DNA of 20,530 nt from CAMLHP01 sp035707845 (GCA_035707845.1 DASSTP010000263.1:1-20530); one strand, 5' to 3'. Shown: positions 6,879 through 14,185, numbered from the stretch's first letter. The notes: a model not told the origin generated them from the letters alone. A program made the numbers and translations.

Positions 6879-7517
6879 ATGAAGCATGTCATTCGCGGAA
6901 TAGGTGCCACTGCCGCACTGCTTGGCGCCGTCGCCAGCAATGCGTGGGCCATTGGCCCGGGTACCTACGATGTGTGCGGGGGCGACAATTTCGAGACGTG
7001 CGCCACCGTCACCATCGGGTTCGACGGCACCACCAACACGTTGACGGTGGACATCGCCAACAACTCGTCCAACGGCGACTTCTTCACCGCCTTTGGCTTC
7101 CGGGACCTGGCGAGTGTCAATGCCACCGGCGTGGACGGCGGTTTCACCGACTGGACCTTCGTTAACGGCGGCCCGAACGACATCCAGGCTGATGCGGGCT
7201 GGCAGGCTGGCAATGGCAATCCGGCCGTCAAGGGCATCGGCAACGATGGCAACACCTACCACTTCACCCTCACGTTTGATGGTGACCCGAACCTGGCTGG
7301 CGCCACGTTCGCCCTGCACTCGCAGGCGGGACCGAACGGCTGCTCCACCAAGCTGTTCATTGACCCGAACGGTGGCGTGAACACCATTGACGCGCCGAGC
7401 GCCGAGTGCGGTGGCACCACCACCGTGCCGGAACCGATCACCATGTCGCTGCTCGCCACCGGCCTCGCCGGGATGGGTGGCGCCGGGCTGGTCCGTCGTC
7501 GCAACAAGAAGGCGTAA
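6879..7517 (+). CDS. PEP-CTERM sorting domain protein
   Basis: This is a small exported protein (212 aa) with GAGAGGA upstream of ATG 6879. The signal peptide runs to about residue 24 (MKHVIRGIGATAALL then SNAWA). The mature part is rich in Gly, Asn and Asp with beta-strand-like stretches and four or so cysteines (C33, C42, one in NGCSTK, one in SAECGG), which could form disulfides. Residues 183-212 are a textbook PEP-CTERM signal: VPEP, a hydrophobic helix ITMSLLATGLAGMGGAGLV, then RRRNKKA. In known systems an exosortase in the inner membrane recognises and cleaves this tail, and such proteins go with exopolysaccharide or biofilm matrix production. No exosortase is in the window. It is followed by a strong terminator. 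The mature domain's function is unknown. Confidence 0.9.
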   Translation: MKHVIRGIGATAALLGAVASNAWAIGPGTYDVCGGDNFETCATVTIGFDGTTNTLTVDIANNSSNGDFFTAFGFRDLASVNATGVDGGFTDWTFVNGGPNDIQADAGWQAGNGNPAVKGIGNDGNTYHFTLTFDGDPNLAGATFALHSQAGPNGCSTKLFIDPNGGVNTIDAPSAECGGTTTVPEPITMSLLATGLAGMGGAGLVRRRNKKA

Positions 7518-7549
7518 CAGCGTAGCGACGCGAAGTCTGCATGACCATC

Positions 7550-7578
7550 AAAGGGCGGCCAATGGCCGCCCTTTTTTT
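7550..7578 (+). terminator. Rho-independent terminator after the PEP-CTERM gene
   Basis: A perfect 8-bp stem, GGGCGGCC (7553-7560) and GGCCGCCC (7564-7571), with a 3-nt loop AAT, is followed by seven Ts (7572-7578) and preceded by AAA. It lies 33 bases after the stop codon. Confidence 0.95.
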
Positions 7579-7629
7579 GTCCCGTGATGACTGTCACTGC
7601 TCCGGTGCATTGTTGGATTTATTGAATGA

Positions 7630-7692
7630 GCGTCGGGCGTCGGGCCGAGGGCGTCAAGCGTCCGGCGTCAAGCGTCAGGCGCCCGACGCCCA
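7630..7692. repeat. Heptameric tandem repeat array C, upstream of the first GT2 gene
   Basis: Nine 7-nt units run without a break: GCGTCGG (twice), GCCGAGG, GCGTCAA, GCGTCCG, GCGTCAA, GCGTCAG, GCGCCCG and ACGCCCA. The ends pair: GGGCGTCGGGC (7635-7645) is a perfect inverted match to 7681-7691, giving an 11-bp stem around 35 nt of repeats. It lies between the terminator and the GT2 start, so it would be in that gene's leader if transcription begins upstream of it. Confidence 0.85.
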
Positions 7693-7710
7693 TACACCCG
7701 GAGACCCTGC

Positions 7711-8664
7711 ATGCCCGATACACCGCCGTCCAACGACCCGCTGACGATCGCCATCTGTACCTGGAACCGCGCGCCACTGCTCACCATGACGCTCGACCGG
7801 CTGTGCGAGCCCGGCGTGGTCACTGGCGACTGTGAAGTCATCGTGGTGGACAACGCCTCGACCGACGACACCCCCGGCGTGGTGGCGCGCTATCTCGATC
7901 GTCTGCCGCTCAGGATGATGCGTGAACCGCAGCAGGGGATTTCCCACGCCCGGAATCGCGCGCTCGATGAGGCGTCCGGGAGCCATCTCATCTTCATCGA
8001 CGACGACGTGCTGGTGGGCCCGGGCTGGCTGCAGGCGTACCGTGCCGCATTCCGGGCGCATCCCGAGGCCGGCGTCTTTGGCGGCCCCATCCGGGCGCGG
8101 TTCCTGGGCAAGCCGCCGGCGTGGCTGGTGCAGGCGCTGCCGCTTGTTGCCAGTGCCTACGCCGTGCGCGAGCTGGGGCCGAGCGAGTTCCCGCTCGAGC
8201 CGGTGCCTCCCAAGCTGCCCTACGGCGCCAACATGGCCTTTCACCTCGCCCAGGCTCGCCAGCATCGGTTCGATCCGGTGCTGGGCAGGGTCAAGAAGGG
8301 AATGGTCGGCGGCGAGGAGATAGCCTTCATGGCCCGGATGCTCAAGGCTGGCGCCAGCGGCTGGTGGGTGCCGGATGCAACGGTCGAACATCTCCTGCCC
8401 GGAGGACGGCAGACCGTGCGGTACCTGCGGGGCTACTTCGAGGGGCTGGGCATGACCCAGTTCAGGAGTGATGAGCCGGTGCGGGGACGGTTCGAGCTGG
8501 CAGGGGTGCCCAGCTGGCTGTGGCGCCAGTATGCCTCGGCGAGAATGCGGTACTGGCTGGCCAGGCTTGGGTCACCCGTGTCCGTCTGGCTGCCGCGCCT
8601 CGAAGAGTTTGCCACCTGTCGCGGCCGAATGAAGAGCTATCGCGCTGCGGCTGCCAGGTCCTGA
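7711..8664 (+). CDS. GT2-family glycosyltransferase
   Basis: It is predicted to transfer a sugar from a nucleotide-sugar donor during surface polysaccharide assembly at the cytoplasmic membrane face. The GT-A fold signs are TIAICTWNRAPLL (~12-24), VIVVDNASTDDT (~43-54), QGISHARNRALDEA (~75-88) and the DXD metal-binding motif FIDDDV (~95-100). GGEEIAFMARML (~204-215) fits the catalytic-base region of GT2 enzymes. There is no transmembrane segment. The length of 317 aa is typical. GGAG sits 8-9 bases before ATG 7711. It is the first polysaccharide gene after the PEP-CTERM terminator. Its 3' end overlaps the convergent Stealth gene by 28 bases. The donor and acceptor cannot be read from the sequence. 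Confidence 0.92.
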   Translation: MPDTPPSNDPLTIAICTWNRAPLLTMTLDRLCEPGVVTGDCEVIVVDNASTDDTPGVVARYLDRLPLRMMREPQQGISHARNRALDEASGSHLIFIDDDVLVGPGWLQAYRAAFRAHPEAGVFGGPIRARFLGKPPAWLVQALPLVASAYAVRELGPSEFPLEPVPPKLPYGANMAFHLAQARQHRFDPVLGRVKKGMVGGEEIAFMARMLKAGASGWWVPDATVEHLLPGGRQTVRYLRGYFEGLGMTQFRSDEPVRGRFELAGVPSWLWRQYASARMRYWLARLGSPVSVWLPRLEEFATCRGRMKSYRAAAARS

Positions 8665-9815
8665 GCCGCCCGCGGCTGCTCGAAGCTAGAGGGCTCCGGG
8701 AACAGCCGCTCCAGCTCCCTCGTCTGGCGCCCATCACTGCCTGCGCCGTCGTTGATGCAGAACAGCGCCGGCAGTGACGCCGTATCGTGCGCAATCAGTT
8801 CCCGCTCGCTGCCGAAGACCTCGTGCGGCAGGAAGCCTCGCACCGCCGAGCCGTCGGCCAGGCTCAGGTAGCGCGCCACCGCCAGGAATTCCAGGTCATC
8901 CGGTCCCCGGAACTTGCTGCTGCAGGTGCGCTCCCAATCACGCCGCAGCCGCACTGACGCGCGGCGTAGCGCCGTGCGGGTCATGCTCTGGGCCTGGTGA
9001 TTGGTGAGCTTCCGGACCTTGCGCCATGGCCGGCGCACTTCGAGGGCAAACTTCACGTTGTTCCACTGCGCCATCCAGAGCCGGGCCAGGCGATCCTGCG
9101 GCACGCTCTGCCACGGCACGATCCAGTCATCATCCCGTTCCGACAGCATTACCCGCATCCCGGCGCGACGCGGAGATGATCTCGGGAGCGCGGCGAAGAA
9201 GTCGGTCTTGAGACAGGGTTGGCCGAACAGCATGTCATCATTGCAATAGATGAAGTGCTCGGCCAGTCCGGGAATGCGGTGCAGCTGGGCTTCAATGGCG
9301 AGCGAATTGAACACCGGTGCCCAGCCAGGATTGGCCATGATGGTGTCCTGGTGCACCATGGTGATTTTCGGATGGGTGGCATTGAGCCAGCTCGGCGTCT
9401 GGCCCGGCGTCACGATGTAAATCCTTCTCACCCACGGGGCGAATCGCTCCACCGAGCGCAGCGAGTAGCGCAGCTCGTCATGCTCGACATACCTGACGTC
9501 AGGATTGAAGACCACCGGATCAAGTCCGTAGCGGCGCGCCCACATGTTGCGCAGCTCGCGATGGGCCGGATCCTGCCCGTGCACCCAGGTATAGACCAGG
9601 TCCACATCCAGTTGCGCGAGGTCGCCGCGCCCACGTGCCCGGGATCGCGGCTGCACTATCGGCAGCGGCATCGGGGCTGGCTGGCTGCGGCCTCTGGTCA
9701 ATCGCCGGCGGAGGCGCCAGAGGACATAGCGGGGATCGGTCAGCAGGCTGGCACGCACGAAGCGCGACTTCCAGGCATTGCCGGTACGGCGCTGGCCCAC
9801 GGGTCTTCTGCTCAC
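8637..9815 (-). CDS. Stealth-family sugar-phosphate transferase
   Basis: It is predicted to transfer a hexose-1-phosphate or similar unit, making phosphodiester-linked glycan. All four Stealth conserved regions are present in the 392-aa protein: CR1 DLVYTWVHG (~72-80), CR2 DELRYSLRSVERFAPWVRRI (~113-132) with IYIVTPGQTPSWL, CR3 PVFNSLAIEAQLHRIPGL (~167-184) with FIYCNDDMLFG, and CR4 CINDG (~353-357). Family members include capsular polysaccharide phosphotransferases such as meningococcal SacB and the vertebrate GlcNAc-1-phosphotransferase. The basic N-terminus (~1-60) has no clear membrane segment. The GTG start at 9815 is chosen for the strong AAGGAG five bases upstream; the frame itself is open to 9857. 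Its presence implies a phosphate-containing polymer. It may be transcribed from its own promoter in the 9816-9956 gap. Confidence 0.93.
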   Translation of the reverse strand: MSRRPVGQRRTGNAWKSRFVRASLLTDPRYVLWRLRRRLTRGRSQPAPMPLPIVQPRSRARGRGDLAQLDVDLVYTWVHGQDPAHRELRNMWARRYGLDPVVFNPDVRYVEHDELRYSLRSVERFAPWVRRIYIVTPGQTPSWLNATHPKITMVHQDTIMANPGWAPVFNSLAIEAQLHRIPGLAEHFIYCNDDMLFGQPCLKTDFFAALPRSSPRRAGMRVMLSERDDDWIVPWQSVPQDRLARLWMAQWNNVKFALEVRRPWRKVRKLTNHQAQSMTRTALRRASVRLRRDWERTCSSKFRGPDDLEFLAVARYLSLADGSAVRGFLPHEVFGSERELIAHDTASLPALFCINDGAGSDGRQTRELERLFPEPSSFEQPRAAQDLAAAAR

Positions 9816-9820
9816 GCACA

Positions 9821-9826
9821 CTCCTT
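9821..9826 (-). promoter_or_regulatory. Ribosome binding site that fixes the Stealth gene start
   Basis: AAGGAG on the minus strand is five bases before the GTG at 9815. No such site precedes the longer in-frame start at 9857. Confidence 0.7.
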
Positions 9827-9853
9827 GGCTGGGGACGCCCCACGTGGCAACCC

Positions 9854-9875
9854 CCACCGCTCACTGAAGCGGTGG
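9854..9875. repeat. 8-bp perfect hairpin in the leader of the Stealth gene
   Basis: CCACCGCT (9854-9861) and AGCGGTGG (9868-9875) form a perfect stem with a 6-nt loop. No T-run follows on either strand. It lies about 40 bases upstream of the Stealth GTG, so it could be a weak attenuator, an operator, or the 3' end structure of the epimerase transcript. Confidence 0.5.
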
Positions 9876-9903
9876 ATGGGGCCGGACGGATGCTGGGGTG
9901 AAC

Positions 9904-9931
9904 CGGATATGCTAAGGAGAGGGTGTGACAA
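9904..9931 (-). promoter_or_regulatory. Possible promoter of the Stealth gene
   Basis: On the minus strand TTGTCA (9926-9931) is followed after 16 bases by TATCCG (9904-9909). The -35 box is good and the -10 box poor. Position between the epimerase stop and the Stealth start is suitable. Confidence 0.3.
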
Positions 9932-9956
9932 CTACGGTGCTGCCAAGGGGGAACAC

Positions 9957-10904
9957 CTAGCTACTGAACCACTCCCACGTCCGGCGGAGGCCCTCCTCCA
10001 CGTTCACCGATGGCCGGTAGCCGAGCACCTGGGCCGCACGATCGAGGCTCGCCTGCGAGTCGCGGACGTCGCCGGCACGGGGTGGACCATAGGTCCGTTG
10101 CACCCTGCGTCCGGTGATCGATTCCACCAGGTCCAGCAGCTGGTTCAGCGAGATGCGGCTGCCAGCGCCGGCATTCGCCACCCATCCGTTCACGCGCGCA
10201 GCCGGCCCGAAGGCGGCCAGCATGTTCGCGTCCACTACGTTAGCCACGTAGGTGAAATCGCGCGTTTGATCCCCGTCACCAAAAACTGTCGCAGTTTCGC
10301 CCGTTTGCGCCGCATTCAGGAACACCGGGATGACGGCGGCGTATGCACTGGTGGGACTCTGCCGCGGGCCGAAGACATTGAAGTAGCGGAGTGCGACACC
10401 TTCGAGCAGTCCCGCGCGCGCATACGCCAGCACGTACTGCTCGCCTGCGAGCTTGGCCGTTGCATAGGGAGACCGGCAGAGCGGCTCCATGGTTTCGACC
10501 TTGGGCAGCACCGCGGTGTCGCCATACACCGAGCTCGAACTGGAATAGACCACCCGCCGGGCGCCGGCGCGACGCGCCGCCTCGAGCACCTGGAGCGTGC
10601 CGTTGACGTTGTGATCATTGCACGCCACCGGGTCCTTGATCGAGCGGGGGACGCTCGGCAGCGCCGCGACGTGAAACACCGTGTCCACTCCCCGGCAGGC
10701 ACGGTCGCACTCGTCGCTGCTCCTGATGTCTCCCTCGATGAAGGTGATGCGATCCATCACCTCGGCCAGGTTGTCGCGTGATCCGGTGCTCAGGTTGTCG
10801 ATGACCGTCACCTGGCGACCGTCGTCGAGGAGCTGCCGGACAATGTGTGAACCGATGAATCCCGCGCCGCCCGTGACCAGGCATGCGGAAGCAGATGACG
10901 CCAT
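9957..10904 (-). CDS. NAD-dependent UDP-sugar 4-epimerase (WbpP/GalE-like extended SDR)
   Basis: This cytoplasmic enzyme is predicted to interconvert C4 epimers of a nucleotide sugar, supplying donors for the glycosyltransferases. The 315-aa protein has the Rossmann motif TGGAGFIGS (~11-19), NLSTG (~37-41), FHVAALPSVPRSIKDP (~77-92), the Ser-Tyr-Lys triad (SSSSSVYGD at ~121-129; YATAK at ~147-151) and RYFNVFGPRQ (~173-182). The SSSSSVYGD...LPKVE...SPYA block resembles UDP-GlcNAc/GlcNAcA 4-epimerases of the WbpP type more than plain galactose epimerases; that substrate assignment is inference. ATG 10904 directly abuts the Wzt stop codon (TGA then ATG), so it is the third gene of a wzm-wzt-epimerase operon and is probably translationally coupled. 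Confidence 0.9.
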   Translation of the reverse strand: MASSASACLVTGGAGFIGSHIVRQLLDDGRQVTVIDNLSTGSRDNLAEVMDRITFIEGDIRSSDECDRACRGVDTVFHVAALPSVPRSIKDPVACNDHNVNGTLQVLEAARRAGARRVVYSSSSSVYGDTAVLPKVETMEPLCRSPYATAKLAGEQYVLAYARAGLLEGVALRYFNVFGPRQSPTSAYAAVIPVFLNAAQTGETATVFGDGDQTRDFTYVANVVDANMLAAFGPAARVNGWVANAGAGSRISLNQLLDLVESITGRRVQRTYGPPRAGDVRDSQASLDRAAQVLGYRPSVNVEEGLRRTWEWFSS

Positions 10905-12140
10905 TCAGGCCGTTCCTGAGCGTGTGGGTTGAAGGGCAGGGGCGGTGCGCTCCTCCGGAGCCGACGCCAGCGACACCTGCGCGTTGGTCTGCACCACCCC
11001 CTCGAACGGGCGGCCTTCCAGCACCTGGAGATGGGCGCCAGGCCCGCTGGCAATGTCGCCCCGGCGCTCCTTGAGGCGCACGCTCGAGTCCAGTCCGTAG
11101 AGTCCCGCGGGGACATTCATCTCCAGCACAAACTCCAGCGCGAACGCACCGGCACGCGGAAGCTGCACCTCGCCATGGTCGGTGGTGATGGTGGAGAGCA
11201 TCCGGCCGTTCTCGAGACTGCGCAGCGCCACGGTCACGATCTCGCGGCCCGTGGCGCGCTCGCCGTTGACCCGCCCCTCCACCACGATCCGCACCACGCC
11301 GCCGGAGCGAACCTCGCCGGCGGTGACAACGCGGATGCTTTCCAGCACGACGGGACTGTCGGGGTTGCTGGGTGCCTGTTCCACGGCCAGGTAGCGCTCG
11401 ATGGCCTCGCTGGTGGGTCCGGCAAACTTGACCTCGCCCCGCTCCATGAGGATGGCCTCGGTGCAGAGCTCGGCGATCCGGTCGAGCTGGTGGGACACGA
11501 CCACGACGGGGATACCGCTCCGGGCCAGCTCCTTCATCCGGCCAAAGGCGCGCTGCTGGAACTCGAAGTCGCCGACCGCGAGCACTTCGTCGATGATGAG
11601 CACGTCGGGCGACAGGTGCGCCGCGATGGCAAACCCGAGCCGGGCATTCATGCCGCTGGAATAGCGCTTGACCGGCGTGTCAATGAACGGCGCAATCCCG
11701 GCGAAGTCCACGATGTCGTCGAACCGTTCGCGGATGAGCGACTTGGGCATCCCCATGATGGCGCCCTGCAGGAAGACGTTCTCCCGGCCGGTGAGATCCT
11801 GGTGAAAGCCCGCGGCAATTTCGATGAGCGCGCCCACCCGTCCCCGTACCTCGGCGCGGCCCAGCGTCGGGGGAAGGATCCGGGTGAGCGTCTTGAGAAT
11901 GGTGGACTTGCCCGCGCCGTTGCGGCCAATAATGCCGAGCACGTCGCCCGAGCGCACCTCAAAGCTCACATCGCGCACCGCCCAGAACTGGTCATGGCCC
12001 AGTTCGGTGCGGCGCACCCCTCGGCCGGTCAGTCGCCGCACCGTGGCGGGAATGAGGTCGCGCAGGCTGTCGTGCCGCTCGCCGCGCTGGAACTTCTTCC
12101 AGACGCGATCGAATTCAATTCCCGGTTCGATATCAGACAT
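10905..12140 (-). CDS. wzt: ABC transporter ATP-binding protein for polysaccharide export (Wzt-like)
   Basis: This is the ATPase subunit of a polysaccharide exporter, on the cytoplasmic face with Wzm. Within 411 aa from ATG 12140 it shows Walker A GRNGAGKST (~72-80), the signature region YSSGMNARLGFAIA (~160-173), Walker B DVLIIDEVLAVGD (~179-191) and the H-loop VVSHQ (~214-218). Residues ~262-400 form an extra beta-rich domain (VVLESIRVVTAG, VRIVVEGRV, FALEFVLEMNVPAGLYGLD). It fits the carbohydrate-binding Wzt C-terminal domain that in E. coli O8/O9a recognises the finished, terminally capped chain. The frame is open to 12254, but the start chosen makes an 8-base ATGTCTGA overlap with the wzm stop, a coupling signature. 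Confidence 0.93.
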   Translation of the reverse strand: MSDIEPGIEFDRVWKKFQRGERHDSLRDLIPATVRRLTGRGVRRTELGHDQFWAVRDVSFEVRSGDVLGIIGRNGAGKSTILKTLTRILPPTLGRAEVRGRVGALIEIAAGFHQDLTGRENVFLQGAIMGMPKSLIRERFDDIVDFAGIAPFIDTPVKRYSSGMNARLGFAIAAHLSPDVLIIDEVLAVGDFEFQQRAFGRMKELARSGIPVVVVSHQLDRIAELCTEAILMERGEVKFAGPTSEAIERYLAVEQAPSNPDSPVVLESIRVVTAGEVRSGGVVRIVVEGRVNGERATGREIVTVALRSLENGRMLSTITTDHGEVQLPRAGAFALEFVLEMNVPAGLYGLDSSVRLKERRGDIASGPGAHLQVLEGRPFEGVVQTNAQVSLASAPEERTAPALQPTRSGTA

Positions 12141-13026
12141 TTTCGGCAAAGGCCGGCTGCGAGCGATGGAAGACCACGACCGCGATGAAGAGCCCGAGCA
12201 GGGCCCACGCAGCCGTGTACAGGAGGGAGGCCGGATGCCACGCCGCCACTTCAACGCCTTGCCTGGTCACGGTCGTGAGCGGCTCCAGCAGGCTGTGGCC
12301 CTGCACCACCGACAGGCGCAGCCCCTCGAGGATGGGCGTGAGCGGGTTCAGCCACATGAGCAGCGCCCCCCTGGGCCCCATCATGGCCGGCTCGTAGAAA
12401 ACCGGCGTGAACAGGATGCCGAAGGTGAGCACCACCTGCACAATGTACTTCACGTCGCGGAAGAACAGGTTGGCGCAGCTCAGGAAGACCACCACGGCGG
12501 CCGTGAGCAGCCAGAGCAGCGCCAGGAGCACCGGGACCCAGAGCAGCGTCACGTGCACTGTCACGCCGAGAAATGGAAGCAGCAGGAGCAGCGCGAGCAG
12601 GCCGATGCCCGTGTCGAAGGTCTGGGCCAGGATCGCGGCCAGCGGCAGCACCTCGCGCGGGAAGTACACTTTGGAGATGAGATTGTGGTTGGAGGTCAGT
12701 ACCGTGGTGCCAAAGGTCACGGCGCCGGCAAAGAATGCCCAGCCCACGCCCTTCAGGGCGATGCCCGCGATATCGGCATGCCCGACGCCGGCTCCGGCGG
12801 CCTGTCCCATGGCGACCCGGATCAGCACACCGGAAATCACGATGAGGATGGGCATGAAGATGGCCCAGCCGAAGCCCATGACCGCCTGCTTGTAGCGGAT
12901 CCGGATGTCACGCCGGGCAAACTCGAACATCAACTCGCGGAATGACCGGAGGTCCGAGGCCACCTCGCGAAGATCGCCCAGGGGGCCCTGGCGGCGGGGT
13001 ACGAGCACTCCAGCTGCATCAGTCAC
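12133..13026 (-). CDS. wzm: ABC-2 type polysaccharide export permease (Wzm-like)
   Basis: This is the membrane subunit that moves lipid-linked polysaccharide across the inner membrane. In the 297-aa protein an amphipathic N-terminal stretch, ELMFEFARRDIRIRYKQAVM (~31-50), is typical of Wzm/TagG permeases. It is followed by about six hydrophobic helices: ~51-70, ~95-115, ~130-152, ~158-182, ~190-210 and ~265-287. The motif NLFFRDVKYIVQVVLTFGIL and the loop FTPVFYEPAMMGP...WLNPLTPILEGLR are characteristic of the family. The start is a GTG with AGGAG 11 bases before it. It opens the operon with the Wzt gene (8-base overlap) and the epimerase. The upstream gap 13027-13215 holds a plausible promoter. 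Confidence 0.93.
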   Translation of the reverse strand: MTDAAGVLVPRRQGPLGDLREVASDLRSFRELMFEFARRDIRIRYKQAVMGFGWAIFMPILIVISGVLIRVAMGQAAGAGVGHADIAGIALKGVGWAFFAGAVTFGTTVLTSNHNLISKVYFPREVLPLAAILAQTFDTGIGLLALLLLLPFLGVTVHVTLLWVPVLLALLWLLTAAVVVFLSCANLFFRDVKYIVQVVLTFGILFTPVFYEPAMMGPRGALLMWLNPLTPILEGLRLSVVQGHSLLEPLTTVTRQGVEVAAWHPASLLYTAAWALLGLFIAVVVFHRSQPAFAENV

Positions 13027-13151
13027 GCGATTGGATTCTCCTGCCGGGTGTGTAGGCGCGCGCCCCGGAGAGCAAATTTCGTGCGCCCAAAGTTACAGGT
13101 GCGGCGCGCATGCCATGCCCAAGCCAGCACAGTTGGCCTTGTCGCAGCGAA

Positions 13152-13180
13152 AATACAACAGATTCGTGGGGGAGATGCAA
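13152..13180 (-). promoter_or_regulatory. Candidate promoter of the wzm-wzt-epimerase operon
   Basis: On the minus strand TTGCAT (13175-13180) and TGTATT (13152-13157) are separated by 17 bases, in the only AT-rich part of the 189-base gap 13027-13215. The rest of the gap has no ORF; it carries a perfect 10-bp palindrome GGCGCGCGCC near 13053-13062. No Rho-independent terminator follows the upstream GT2 gene. Confidence 0.4.
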
Positions 13181-13215
13181 CGAGCCGGCTCGGAGCGTTG
13201 CTTCGGTGAGGCAAG

Positions 13216-14172
13216 TCACGAAGCCTGGCTGGCTGGACGCAGCAGGCGCCGAAATGCCCCCGGCATGCGGTCGAACATCCACGCTGCCACTCGCCAGAAC
13301 GGCCGCACCAGCAGGGCCCGCCGGGCCCATCGCCGGTGGATTGCCTCGCCCTCCGGCACCAGCGGATGGAGGGCCAGGATCGCGCGGAGGGGCGTGCCGG
13401 AGCGCTGGTGCCAGGCCGTCGCCAGGTCCATCTCATAGGCGCGGTGCAGGGCTGACAGGCCGCGTGCCCTGCTTTCCCCGCTCAGCTCGGGCCCGACCGC
13501 CTGCCACAGGTCATGTCGCAGCTGCCAGGCCGAGCGGAACATCTGGTCGAGCCGCAGCGAGTGCTGGGCCGCATGCACCCGGTAGCGTACCAGCCGCCGG
13601 TGCGTGCAGACGAAAGGATGACGCTGCGCCAGCCGAAGCCACAGGTCGTAATCTTCGGCATGCCGCATTCCGTCGCGATAGCCGCCAATTGCCACCAGGG
13701 CATCCCGCCGGGCCACGGCGGCACTCTGGATGAGTGGGTTCTGTTCCCAGAGGACATCCGCCGCCGAAACCGGCACGCCCTCGGGCAGCAGGGGCGGCTG
13801 CGCGTGGTCAATCGCACCGAACTGGGTCACCAGCGAAAAGGCCACCGCTGCCTCGGGGTGGCGCTCGAGCAGCCCGCAGCAGACTTCGAGCTGCTCCGGT
13901 GCCCAGATGTCGTCCGCGTCGAGAAAGGCAATCAGTTCGCCCCGGGCCTTCCGGATCCCGAGATTCCGTGCCGTCGCCGGGCCGCCATTCTGCTCCACCT
14001 GGACGACGATCGCCCCCGCCTCGCGGGCAATCTCCCGCGTCGCATCGGATGAGCCGTCGTCCACCACCAGGATCTCGGCAGGCTGGACCGTCTGCGCCCG
14101 GACCGATGCGAGGGCCTCGCCGATGAATGCCGCGGAGTTGTAGGCCGGGATCACGACACTGACTTGGGGCAC
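13216..14172 (-). CDS. GT2-family glycosyltransferase
   Basis: This predicted cytoplasmic, inverting glycosyltransferase has 318 aa. It begins with the GT-A nucleotide-sugar fold: VSVVIPAYNSAAFIGEAL (~4-21), ILVVDDGSSDAT (~34-45), NGGPATARNLGIRKARGE (~62-79) and the DXD motif FLDADDIW (~83-90). MRHAEDYDLWLRLAQRHPF fits the acceptor/base region. The C-terminal third is arginine-rich and helical. I chose GTG 14172 because GAGGA lies five bases upstream and the protein then begins right at the fold; the ORF is open to 14247 without support. It is divergent from the membrane GT2 and lies upstream of wzm in the same direction, 190 bases away. The linkage it forms cannot be predicted. Confidence 0.92.
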   Translation of the reverse strand: MPQVSVVIPAYNSAAFIGEALASVRAQTVQPAEILVVDDGSSDATREIAREAGAIVVQVEQNGGPATARNLGIRKARGELIAFLDADDIWAPEQLEVCCGLLERHPEAAVAFSLVTQFGAIDHAQPPLLPEGVPVSAADVLWEQNPLIQSAAVARRDALVAIGGYRDGMRHAEDYDLWLRLAQRHPFVCTHRRLVRYRVHAAQHSLRLDQMFRSAWQLRHDLWQAVGPELSGESRARGLSALHRAYEMDLATAWHQRSGTPLRAILALHPLVPEGEAIHRRWARRALLVRPFWRVAAWMFDRMPGAFRRLLRPASQAS

Positions 14173-14177
14173 TCCGT

Positions 14178-14185
14178 TCCTCTCC
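14178..14185 (-). promoter_or_regulatory. Ribosome binding site that fixes the GT2 start at GTG 14172
   Basis: GGAGAGGA on the minus strand is five bases from the GTG at 14172, the expected spacing. The longer ORF start at 14247 has no such signal. Confidence 0.65.

Noticed and set aside
6868..6881. GTAGCGT near the PEP-CTERM start (also around 4293), resembling the end of an ops/JUMPstart element
   Set aside because: Only seven bases match, the leading GGCG is absent, and no RfaH-type context is visible; probably chance.
9219..10781. A 520-codon plus-strand frame across the Stealth and epimerase genes
   Set aside because: It crosses two real genes and their intergenic gap, has no recognisable motif, and its composition is that of a GC shadow.
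10929..12945. Two long plus-strand frames opposite wzt and wzm (10929-12188 and 11824-12945)
   Set aside because: They are antisense to genes with intact Walker motifs and permease helices; translations are Gly/His/Arg-rich without domains.
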